Shown here: positions 1 to 6,452 of the stretch, in pieces | How positions within the stretch are numbered: the first letter of the stretch is position 1 | Layout: each line of letters opens with the position of its first letter | From: SAR324 cluster bacterium | GTDB taxonomy: Bacteria > SAR324 > XYD2-FULL-50-16 | Assembly (NCBI GenBank): GCA_002401295.1 | Contig: NVSR01000001.1 | Coordinates: forward strand, 30,563 to 43,539 | Length of the DNA: 12,977 nucleotides | Reading direction: 5' to 3' | The notes under the pieces: model-generated | What the model saw: the letters and a program-made list of their open reading frames with translations, nothing else | Database searches by the model: none | Told to the model about the DNA's origin: nothing | Translations under genes and position numbers: made by a program

Positions 1-1
1 A

Positions 2-652
2 ATAATACAAGAAGAAGAAAATATTAATAATAGTTTTGAAGAGCAACCACAAACTACAAAGAAATTTATTTACCCTAAAGATATTGATTCTAACTCATAT
101 GGAAAACTTTTAGTTAAAAATAAAGGAGAAGAACTTGATGAACAATCCATCTGGTTTACAAATGAGTTATTAGTCATTTGTAACGCCTCCGAAAGACCCC
201 TTCTTTTTAAAAATAAAAAAGATGTTTATCTAGATATTTCTGTGTTGGGCGTACTGGTAAAAAAATACATTGATGAACCAATGCTTTTTGATAAGAAAAT
301 TATTAATAAAGGTGATATTGTTGAACGTATAAAAATTAGAGAAATAGTTGAACACTTAATTGAAACTGGAATTGAGAATAATATTGAGGCTCCATTCTCA
401 ATGACGCTTTCTGGAAGAATTTCAACAACTAGTATTTTTATAGATAAAGAGGTTCTATTCAAATCAGATGCACTTAGTATTAACAATAAATTCAGTGGGT
501 ACTCATTACTTTTAGCTAAAGCATTTGAAACAGATGAATTAGAAACAAATCAAAAAATGACAAATGCACGGTATGACCAATATAATGAATTCAAGGTGTT
601 TTTTGCATCTAAAAAAGAATATGAGAAGCTAGATGAAACTGTTAATAGTTGA
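2..652 (+). CDS. Unrecognised protein, 3' part (cut by left window edge)
   Basis: This reading frame is open from the first bases of the window to a TGA at 650-652, so about 216 C-terminal residues of a longer protein are visible. An internal GTG at 242 could serve as a start but has no convincing ribosome binding site, and the frame upstream is equally protein-like, so I treat the gene as truncated by the window. The visible part is acidic and hydrophilic, with no membrane segment and no motif I can name. It overlaps the topoisomerase gene by 20 bp, which implies co-transcription and coupled translation in a DNA-processing block of the element. A relaxase or replication-accessory C-terminus is possible from position alone, but nothing in the sequence shows it. 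I do not assign a function. Confidence 0.7.
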   Translation: MIQEEENINNSFEEQPQTTKKFIYPKDIDSNSYGKLLVKNKGEELDEQSIWFTNELLVICNASERPLLFKNKKDVYLDISVLGVLVKKYIDEPMLFDKKIINKGDIVERIKIREIVEHLIETGIENNIEAPFSMTLSGRISTTSIFIDKEVLFKSDALSINNKFSGYSLLLAKAFETDELETNQKMTNARYDQYNEFKVFFASKKEYEKLDETVNS

Positions 653-3221
653 ATCCCCTAATAAATCAAATACCTTAGAACTTAACCTTAGTTCTGAAGA
701 TATATTTGTAATTGCCACCAAAGGGTCAATAAAAAACTTTTCCGAAAATGAATTTGGTATTTATAAAAATAGTAAAGGTGACTTCGTTGGTCAATATATT
801 GAAGATAAAGATAAAACTAAACTTTTAGACAAAATTCAAAAATTGATTGATAAGTCTTCTCATGTTTTTGTAGGGAGTGATCCAGACAGAGAAGGGGAAG
901 TAATTGCTAAGCATATAGTCGAGAGATTCGCTTTAAGCCCCTCGAAGTACTCTAGAGTCTATTTATATTCATTAGCAAAGAAAGATGTTTTAAGGGCTCT
1001 TAGCGGAGAGCAGGGCATCGTAAACATGATGGTTGCCAGCTCAGGAACTACAAGAAGACTTATTGATAGGTTTGTAGGTTATTTGCTTTCTCCAATGTTA
1101 AGAGAGTCTTTTGTTAGCAGTAATAAAGGAAAACCTCGTGGAATTGGCAGAGTATCCATGAAAAGCCTTAACTTTCTAGCAAATAAACAAAGAGAACTTG
1201 ACGATTGGGAAGAACATAAAATAGGACGCTTTTATGCAACGTATAGAATTGATGAAGAAACAACAATAAATGCTTATTCTCAAGAAAAATACAACGCTAA
1301 CGAGAAAGAGTGGTTAGATGCGAAATTGAAAGATACTAAAAAATCAGAACACATAGTATTTGAACATAAACCAAACTTTTCGTTTGAGTCACCCCCAGCC
1401 CCATTGTCTACAGATGAATTATTGTCTGGTGCATGGTTTTTATATGGCTTTAAAGAATCAAAAACAATGGAGTTGGCACAAAGTTTATTTCATAAAAGCT
1501 ACATTACTTATCATAGAGCAGATTCAAAAAACTTCCCAATAGAGGCAATAAATGAAATTATAGATTATGCAAATGAAAAATTTGGTGAAGATAAGATAGA
1601 ACAAGCACCAAGAGAATTTAAAAATAGTGATTTTGCACAAGAGGGGCATGGTGCTATAAGACCAATTTCATTTGGAGTGGAGATGTCTCCAGATACAATA
1701 AATAAACATGGAGTAGTTAGAGATGAAATTGGTTTTAATGGGAAGTACCAATTTATTTCTGAAGATGAATGGAAGATTTATAGTTTCATTTGGCTTAGAG
1801 CATTAGCCTCTCAGTTTAAATCAGCTTATTGGGACAAGTCTACAGCCCTAGTAAAATCAGCAGGTATAGTATGGAAAATTGACGCGAATAATCTTATTAC
1901 TAGTGGATGGAGAGAAATACGAGGAGAAATACTAAAAAAATCCGTAGGACTTGAATGGGATGAAGGTAATGCCCCTGGCCAAGATATATCAATGATATGT
2001 ACTAATATGCAATTAGAACTTGAGGAAGTAACCTTATCAATAAGAGATGCTAGAATGCCATCACGTTATTCAAGAGGCACCTTGATAGCAGCAATGACGA
2101 GTTTTGGGATAGGAAGACCATCAACTCTTCATATGTATACTGATATTCTTATTGAAAAGGAGTACGCAGTAGAAGCAGATGGAATGCTTGAAATAACAGA
2201 ATTAGGTATGGAAATTGATAACTGGTGTGAAGAATACGTACCTGTGTTTTTGAAAAAGAAATTTGCTAAAGAACATGAAGAAAAACTAAAAGAAATTGCT
2301 GAAGGAACACTTGATCCGCAAATATACATGAAAGAAATTTACGATATATTATCTGAGATAAGCGAATACATTGGTTACGTAATGCCTGATTTTGGTGCAA
2401 CAGAGAAACAGGTAGAAAAAATAAAAGTTTTGGAAAAAGATAAAAATATTATTGTTGGAAATACCGTAATTAATTCCAATGAAAAAGCAAAAAGATTTTT
2501 AGAAACTAATGATGATGGTATAAAAAACAGTCTTGGTATATGTCCTGCATGTAACAAAGGGAAAATAACAGAAAAAGAAAAAGTCTTTGGTTGTTCTAAC
2601 TATAAAAGTGGATGCAAGTTTTCTATTTGGAAAGAAAGCACAAAAACATTTTTTCATAAATTTGTAAGAGATGTAGGGTCAGACGAATTTACAATAATCA
2701 TGAAAAAGTTATTAGCTAAAGAAACTTTTGTGTTAGATGGATTATATAGTGAAAAGAAAGAAAGAAATTTCGAAATGGAATTAGCCTTTACTGAATACAA
2801 AGAAGGAAAATGGCGACTAGGGTTTATTACGAAAGAATCCAAGGATGATGATACAAATAATACCTCTCCAATAAAATCTATATCAAAAAAAGCAGGTGGG
2901 AAAAAAGAATTTGAAAATGCTTGTAAAAGCTTTGTTCTTAATCGCACTGAAGCATTTGTTGTTTTAATTGAAAATACTAAACTTGAAGATATGCTTGAAT
3001 TCTTCAAAAACAATTATACTCGAACTAGGATATACCAATTTAACGAAATGTGTATTGGAGTTATCGCTGGAGTAGAAAAATTAGACACTGCAGCCTTCGA
3101 AAAATCATTAGGGACTGGTGTAATTACAAATATTGCCACTCATGACACATTTAACTCAATAATTGCTAGAGTTACAACACAACAAATTAAAAATAAATTT
3201 ATATACAAGGAAGAAGTTTGA
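633..3221 (+). CDS. Type IA DNA topoisomerase with zinc finger and extra C-terminal domain
   Basis: An 862-residue type IA topoisomerase, which would pass single strands through a transient 5'-phosphotyrosine nick to relax or decatenate DNA. The TOPRIM domain starts at residue 1 (KLLIVESPNKS, Glu7) and carries the DxDxE signature SDPDREGE at 82-89. Other family motifs are GIGRVSMKSL (171-180), ITYHRADS with the likely catalytic Tyr293, GHGAIRPI near 340 and GIGRPST near 495. A four-cysteine zinc finger (CPAC...CSNYKSGC) starts near residue 636, followed by a topoisomerase C-terminal repeat (KFSIWKE onward). Residues from about 745 to 862 match nothing I recognise. The ATG at 633 gives the canonical TOPRIM N-terminus and has GAGAAG upstream. 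Plasmid topoisomerases such as RP4 TraE are a precedent for such genes on conjugative elements, where they may help with replication or transfer topology. The family call is secure; the exact role is inferred. Confidence 0.93.
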   Translation: MKLLIVESPNKSNTLELNLSSEDIFVIATKGSIKNFSENEFGIYKNSKGDFVGQYIEDKDKTKLLDKIQKLIDKSSHVFVGSDPDREGEVIAKHIVERFALSPSKYSRVYLYSLAKKDVLRALSGEQGIVNMMVASSGTTRRLIDRFVGYLLSPMLRESFVSSNKGKPRGIGRVSMKSLNFLANKQRELDDWEEHKIGRFYATYRIDEETTINAYSQEKYNANEKEWLDAKLKDTKKSEHIVFEHKPNFSFESPPAPLSTDELLSGAWFLYGFKESKTMELAQSLFHKSYITYHRADSKNFPIEAINEIIDYANEKFGEDKIEQAPREFKNSDFAQEGHGAIRPISFGVEMSPDTINKHGVVRDEIGFNGKYQFISEDEWKIYSFIWLRALASQFKSAYWDKSTALVKSAGIVWKIDANNLITSGWREIRGEILKKSVGLEWDEGNAPGQDISMICTNMQLELEEVTLSIRDARMPSRYSRGTLIAAMTSFGIGRPSTLHMYTDILIEKEYAVEADGMLEITELGMEIDNWCEEYVPVFLKKKFAKEHEEKLKEIAEGTLDPQIYMKEIYDILSEISEYIGYVMPDFGATEKQVEKIKVLEKDKNIIVGNTVINSNEKAKRFLETNDDGIKNSLGICPACNKGKITEKEKVFGCSNYKSGCKFSIWKESTKTFFHKFVRDVGSDEFTIIMKKLLAKETFVLDGLYSEKKERNFEMELAFTEYKEGKWRLGFITKESKDDDTNNTSPIKSISKKAGGKKEFENACKSFVLNRTEAFVVLIENTKLEDMLEFFKNNYTRTRIYQFNEMCIGVIAGVEKLDTAAFEKSLGTGVITNIATHDTFNSIIARVTTQQIKNKFIYKEEV

Positions 3222-4636
3222 GTCTAGAACGATTGATAAGTGTACCTGAAATGAGTAATGGAGATATGTTTGTTTTCGGACGTACTCTCATGGGAAAACA
3301 TGCATGCGTTGAATGGAACCCTGATGCAAAATGGATGCTTAATGGAAACACTCTAATAGGAGGACAGTCAGGAACAGGTAAAACTAGATTATTAAAAGAA
3401 ATGATCCGCTGGCTCTCGTCCCAAAAGAAAACAATAAAAGTAATTGACTTTCAAGGGGATATGGCAGTGCAAGGAGAAACTGTTTACGAAATTAGAGCTA
3501 GGTATGATAAATCCGAACACCATTATGCTATTAATCCTTTTGAATTTGATAAAGATTTAAAAAATGGAGGACCAACAGTACATTCAGCACTTTTAGCTGA
3601 TATATTCAAAAAAGCCTTGTTTCCTAATATGGGGCCAATACAAAAACAAATGTTCAAACAGATGATAATGGATGTATATTATATTGCAGGTATTACAGAA
3701 GATTCAACTACCTGGACCCAAGAATTACCAACAATTACAGATCTAAGCTTATTCCATGAAAAGTTGCTTCAAATGTTAGGAGATAACCAATTATGGAAAA
3801 TCAATCAACGCATAAACAAAGTGTTAAAATTAAGAACAGAGCATAGTGGGGGTTCTGATGAAATTAATGAAAAAATAGATAAAGAGATTTCATCATTATG
3901 CACAACAATGGTTGCATTAGGAGACTTCGCTAAGCATAAAATAGAAGATGACGAAAATGAATGGAATATAGATATTAAAATAAACCTTGAACCATACTAT
4001 TCTAAAAAGTCACAATCAAAACTAGAATCTTTATCACCATACATAAAAGAGATGTCTTCAATGACTATCTTCTTAGGAGAAAGAGTCCCACTTGATACTA
4101 TAGGACACGTTAGGTTTGATATTTCAGGTCTTACTAATGCTTCAAAACCATCTCAAGCGATATTCTTCTCTGAACTAGTAATGCAAGCAGAATTTAGAAG
4201 AGTAAAACTAAGAGGAGAGTACTCAATGTTAACAAATAAAATTGGTAAAAGGTTTGACACTGCAATTATTGTTGATGAATCTAAATTAGTATTACCGGTG
4301 GGAAAAGAAAAAGACAACCCTTATCATATCGCTCACAGAATTAATACCGAAGGCCGTAAATTTGGACTAATTTCGATATCTGCAACGCAATCATTTTCTC
4401 ATTACTCTGATGATATATTGAAAAATGCAGGCGCTAAGATTATACTAAACTGCGATGGAAAAGAACATAAGGTCTTAAAAAGTAGTTACTCAAAGATTAA
4501 CGATGGATTACTTTCAAGAATTTCTACATTTGGGATAGCTTTAGTTGATACAGGGAAAAATGGATTTGAAACAGTCGTATTGCCTTGGGCAGATAAAAAG
4601 GCTTTAGGAATTGAAGAAGTAGATGAAGCTTTTTAA
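3218..4636 (+). CDS. HerA/VirB4-like P-loop ATPase, soluble, TTG start
   Basis: A 472-residue ATPase of the HerA/FtsK/VirB4-VirD4 group. Walker A is GGQSGTGKT (48-56, Lys55). Walker B is TAIIVDES with Asp353-Glu354. A downstream EGRKFG...SATQ segment resembles the arginine-finger and glutamine motifs of VirD4/VirB4 enzymes, and VIDFQGDM after Walker A is also typical. No membrane segment is visible, so it is not a standard coupling protein with N-terminal helices, and it is much shorter than full VirB4/TraC proteins of about 800 residues. The start is TTG at 3218, in the overlap TTGA with the topoisomerase stop. A strong AAGGA at 3208-3212, five bases upstream, supports it; the first ATG lies 11 codons further in. 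The role, whether coupling-type pump, substrate loader or helicase, is inferred from family and context. Confidence 0.85.
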   Translation: MSLERLISVPEMSNGDMFVFGRTLMGKHACVEWNPDAKWMLNGNTLIGGQSGTGKTRLLKEMIRWLSSQKKTIKVIDFQGDMAVQGETVYEIRARYDKSEHHYAINPFEFDKDLKNGGPTVHSALLADIFKKALFPNMGPIQKQMFKQMIMDVYYIAGITEDSTTWTQELPTITDLSLFHEKLLQMLGDNQLWKINQRINKVLKLRTEHSGGSDEINEKIDKEISSLCTTMVALGDFAKHKIEDDENEWNIDIKINLEPYYSKKSQSKLESLSPYIKEMSSMTIFLGERVPLDTIGHVRFDISGLTNASKPSQAIFFSELVMQAEFRRVKLRGEYSMLTNKIGKRFDTAIIVDESKLVLPVGKEKDNPYHIAHRINTEGRKFGLISISATQSFSHYSDDILKNAGAKIILNCDGKEHKVLKSSYSKINDGLLSRISTFGIALVDTGKNGFETVVLPWADKKALGIEEVDEAF

Positions 4637-4673
4637 AAATTAAAAAAGTATATAAAATTTGTTACAACTATGC

Positions 4674-4679
4674 TACAAT
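4674..4679 (+). promoter_or_regulatory. Promoter of the candidate small RNA (extended -10)
   Basis: TATGCTACAAT at 4669-4679 is an extended -10 element (TGC followed by TACAAT) about 40 bp after the ATPase stop. No good -35 hexamer stands at 17 bp, but an extended -10 in A+T-rich DNA often works without one. The predicted start of transcription is about 4685-4687. Confidence 0.55.
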
Positions 4680-4685
4680 GCCAAT

Positions 4686-4786
4686 TAATAAAGTCGGATC
4701 CGAATTGACCTATGTTTTTGATAGTCCTAAATATAGTTAGGTAAGGGGAGTCGGGATGCTGCTAATTTTCCCGCTGACTTTTGTTT
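4686..4786 (+). ncRNA. Candidate structured small RNA of about 100 nt
   Basis: The region between the ATPase gene and the convergent Hfq-like gene holds an extended -10 promoter, a run of hairpins and an intrinsic terminator, and no ORF. Visible structure: palindrome TCGGATCCGA (4694-4703); stem GAC(C)TAT/ATAGTC (4707-4713 with 4721-4726) with a U-rich loop GTTTTTG; stem CCTAA/TTAGG (4726-4730 with 4737-4741); terminator stem at 4749-4779. The terminator has a 12-nt loop (4757-4768) containing TGCTGCTAA, which could be a pairing seed. I recognise no known RNA family. It could instead be the terminator and 3' tail of the ATPase operon, or part of an antisense control system. Both ends are predictions. 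Confidence 0.5.
4749..4786 (+). terminator. Intrinsic terminator closing the small RNA / upstream operon
   Basis: AGTC (4749-4752) pairs with GACT (4776-4779) and GGGA (4753-4756) with TCCC (4769-4772), with a three-base GCT bulge on the 3' side, a 12-nt loop and a TTTTGTTT tail. The tail lies on the plus-strand side only, so this stops plus-strand transcription just as it reaches the stop codon of the minus-strand gene. Confidence 0.6.
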
Positions 4787-5237
4787 ACATACTAGCAGCC
4801 TTTAAATATTCTATCCCAGCTTTCGAAATTAACTCTATATTCCCATTACATTTAATTGTTAACTCATACTTGTCTAATGCTATTAATGTGGCATCTTCAT
4901 ACACTGTATTATTCACATAAATATTTACTGACGTTTCAGATGAAATTAACATATTATATATATTTCCAGGAATAAAAAAATCATTACCTTTAGAGGCATT
5001 TAAAGGAACTTCTTCTAATTCTGGTTTCTTACTAAATGTGCATTTTTTAATAGCATGTCTAGAAATTAAAAAAAGTTCACCTTCAGAAAAGATTACCAAT
5101 TCAAATTTATGAACAGACTTTAAGATTCCTTTAATTATATAATTATTACAATTAACAGTAACCTCCACCCCTGAAGCAACTGCCCAATCATAAATTCTTG
5201 ATGGCTTTAATAAATAAGCATCTCGTTTTTTTTCCAT
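4785..5237 (-). CDS. Tandem Hfq/Sm-like repeat protein
   Basis: A 150-residue protein made of two related repeats, about residues 14-68 and 92-147. Aligned, they share IY....S..V....NN, then K.EL.I, G and LIS. Each looks like one Hfq/Sm fold. Repeat 1 reads VEVTVNCNNYIIKGILKSVH, then KFELVIF and LISRHAIKKC, against Hfq VPVSIYLVNG.KLQG, FVILL and YKHAIST. The RNA-contacting KH pair is kept as Arg60-His61 in repeat 1 but is Lys-Ala in repeat 2, and the Hfq tyrosine is serine in both. If correct, it is a double-domain RNA-binding protein that could build a Hfq-like ring from half as many chains. The start at 5237 has TAAGGA nine bases upstream and a TGCTATAAT promoter. The gene is transcribed against all others, convergent with the candidate small RNA. 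The gene is sure; the Hfq-like assignment is by eye and moderate. Confidence 0.6.
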   Translation of the reverse strand: MEKKRDAYLLKPSRIYDWAVASGVEVTVNCNNYIIKGILKSVHKFELVIFSEGELFLISRHAIKKCTFSKKPELEEVPLNASKGNDFFIPGNIYNMLISSETSVNIYVNNTVYEDATLIALDKYELTIKCNGNIELISKAGIEYLKAASM

Positions 5238-5278
5238 TTTTTATAATCCTTACATTATATTAATTGTTCTTTTCACGG

Positions 5279-5287
5279 ATTATAGCA
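5279..5287 (-). promoter_or_regulatory. Promoter of the Hfq-like gene
   Basis: Read on the minus strand, TGCTATAAT (complement of 5279-5287) is a perfect extended -10, giving a leader of about 35 nt before the ATG at 5237. There is no clear -35. The palindrome TTTACGTAAA (5291-5300) lies in the spacer region, where a bound regulator would block the polymerase. Confidence 0.6.
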
Positions 5288-5290
5288 ATA

Positions 5291-5300
5291 TTTACGTAAA
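5291..5300. repeat. 10-bp palindrome TTTACGTAAA in the minus promoter
   Basis: A perfect 10-bp palindrome placed between the -10 of the minus-strand promoter and its expected -35 position. This is a plausible operator half of the divergent control region, though short palindromes are common in A+T-rich DNA. Confidence 0.4.
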
Positions 5301-5314
5301 AGAAATGTGTATAA

Positions 5315-5333
5315 TTTACTATTAAATAGTAAA
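5315..5333. repeat. 19-bp perfect inverted repeat in the divergent control region
   Basis: TTTACTATT (5315-5323) and AATAGTAAA (5325-5333) are exact reverse complements around a single A. The site is midway between the two divergent promoters. It is a likely binding site for a dimeric regulator or an element of a transfer origin. Confidence 0.55.
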
Positions 5334-5363
5334 AAAGAATTACTTATTGTTAATAATAATCTA

Positions 5364-5391
5364 AATTAAACAAATATATATTTGTTTAATT
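5364..5391. repeat. 28-bp perfect palindrome abutting the plus promoter
   Basis: The arm AATTAAACAAATAT (5364-5377) is followed without spacer by its exact reverse complement (5378-5391). The right end overlaps the predicted -35 (TTGTAT, 5390-5395) of the HD-gene promoter, a classic position for an operator. Other roles are a cruciform or oriT-type inverted repeat. Confidence 0.65.
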
Positions 5392-5419
5392 GTATTTTTA
5401 TATATTTTTTTGCTATAAT
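5390..5419 (+). promoter_or_regulatory. Promoter of the HD-gene / transfer operon
   Basis: TTGTAT (5390-5395), an 18-bp spacer and TATAAT (5414-5419) preceded by TGC form a strong consensus-like promoter. Transcription would start near 5426, giving a leader of about 70 nt before the ATG at 5495. The leader includes the stem ATAGC/GCTAT (5461-5465 with 5472-5476) and the TTAGCAGCA sequence (5435-5443) that matches the small-RNA loop. An alternative pairing TAGCA (5436-5440) with TGCTA (5471-5475) is mutually exclusive with the first stem. Confidence 0.7.
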
Positions 5420-5494
5420 GTCGGAATCTACTATTTAGCAGCAGTGGATAAAACTTAAACATAGCGATTTTGCTATTGTAGGACTATCATAATA

Positions 5495-6229
5495 ATGAAA
5501 ACTGTAGAAGCCTTTTGGAACGCAGTTGAAAAAAATTTGCATTTACATCGTGCAATATTTTTCAGCAGAGTACCTAAAAATAATACTAATACTATTGATG
5601 TTGAAGTTGTTCAAGATGAAATATTTCATTTTAAACGACTTCAGCTTGAATCACTAAGTAAATTTATTAACAACTATACTAGTTTCTATTTACCTTATAT
5701 TAATCATTTAATTGAAGAAATTGAACGATATTCTTTTTTTCAATATCCTTCTGTAAATTCAACTTTTCATGAACATCTACTTTCTATAACTACTAACTAT
5801 CAATTATTATCAAAAATTAATTTAGAATCTCACACTTTAAACGTAGTTTACGAAACTGCAAAAATGTCAAGAGAACTTCCGTCCCAAATAAAATCCATAA
5901 ACATTATACTCGCGTTGCTGCATGATTTTGGAAAATGTAATGAGATAAAAAAAGACTTAAAAGAAAAGAAAGAAAAACATTGGAAAATCTCTGCAGAGTA
6001 TGCATCTAGAACAATGATGCATTTCGATATTCCACTACCGATAAGACTTAAAATTGTACAAATTCTTACGTACCACCATGACTCCCCTTTAAATAACTTC
6101 AGCGACGAAGCTAAAAATATACAAAAAATTAAAAATGATGACTTGTTTCTACACCTTTGTCATGCTGATAGTTCAGCACGAGAAAATGAAATTCATGCAA
6201 TTACTAAAGATGTTTATTATGAAGAATAG
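5495..6229 (+). CDS. HD-domain metal-dependent phosphohydrolase-like protein
   Basis: A 244-residue soluble protein with a recognisable HD domain in its second half. The ligand series is His113 (ESHTLNVVYETA), His143-Asp144 in LLHDFGK, His162 (KHWKISAEYA), His194-His195 in TYHHD, and Asp225 in CHADSS. The order H...HD...H...HH...D fits metal-dependent phosphohydrolases. The first 90 residues have no motif I know. The TraI_2 domain of MOBH relaxases is also HD-type and begins with a similar H..E/HTL..A pattern, so a reduced MOBH-like nickase is one possibility, but the diagnostic three-His HHH motif is not evident and the protein is short for that family. A nucleotide or phosphodiester hydrolase is the other option. 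It is the first gene after the divergent promoter; AGGA at 5480-5483 is 11 bases from the ATG. Confidence 0.75.
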   Translation: MKTVEAFWNAVEKNLHLHRAIFFSRVPKNNTNTIDVEVVQDEIFHFKRLQLESLSKFINNYTSFYLPYINHLIEEIERYSFFQYPSVNSTFHEHLLSITTNYQLLSKINLESHTLNVVYETAKMSRELPSQIKSINIILALLHDFGKCNEIKKDLKEKKEKHWKISAEYASRTMMHFDIPLPIRLKIVQILTYHHDSPLNNFSDEAKNIQKIKNDDLFLHLCHADSSARENEIHAITKDVYYEE

Positions 6230-6452
6230 TTTCAAATCTCCTATTGCCGCAAGGTTTGTAACACTCGCTCATCAAATAGAAAATGGTGTAAATAAAATAG
6301 AAAAAAATATTCATAGACAAGCGAATAGAAACGATATAGACGAGCTCTTAGAAAAAAATAAAAAGTTATTAAAACTAATAGAACATAATCAAAAATTAGT
6401 TGACATATTATTTAAGAATGAAAAAAAATTGATACAAGCGAAAGGTAAATAA
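6219..6452 (+). CDS. Small coiled-coil protein
   Basis: A 77-residue protein starting MKNSFKSPIAARF. The frame is open further upstream, to an ATG at 6135, but those codons overlap the HD gene deeply and encode an unlikely sequence, so I chose the ATG at 6219. That start overlaps the HD stop (6227-6229) by 11 bp and fits coupled translation. From about residue 20 to the end the sequence is a charged, Leu/Ile-heptad region (NDIDELLEKNKKLLKLIEHN) typical of a coiled coil. It has no signal peptide or membrane segment. It lies directly before the membrane protein gene, with no gap. It may be a structural or adaptor protein of the transfer system, but the function is unknown. Confidence 0.6.
   Translation: MKNSFKSPIAARFVTLAHQIENGVNKIEKNIHRQANRNDIDELLEKNKKLLKLIEHNQKLVDILFKNEKKLIQAKGK

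Noticed and set aside
242..652. GTG at 242 as the start of the first gene
   Set aside because: The frame is open to the window edge with protein-like sequence, and no binding site precedes 242, so the gene is treated as truncated.
5364..5391. The 28-bp palindrome as an intrinsic terminator
   Set aside because: It is nearly all A/T with no loop and lies between divergent promoters, so an operator or oriT-type element fits better.
6135..6218. Upstream part of the small coiled-coil ORF
   Set aside because: It lies fully inside the HD gene, is Met/Phe-rich as expected of an out-of-frame shadow, and lacks a good binding site; the ATG at 6219 is preferred.
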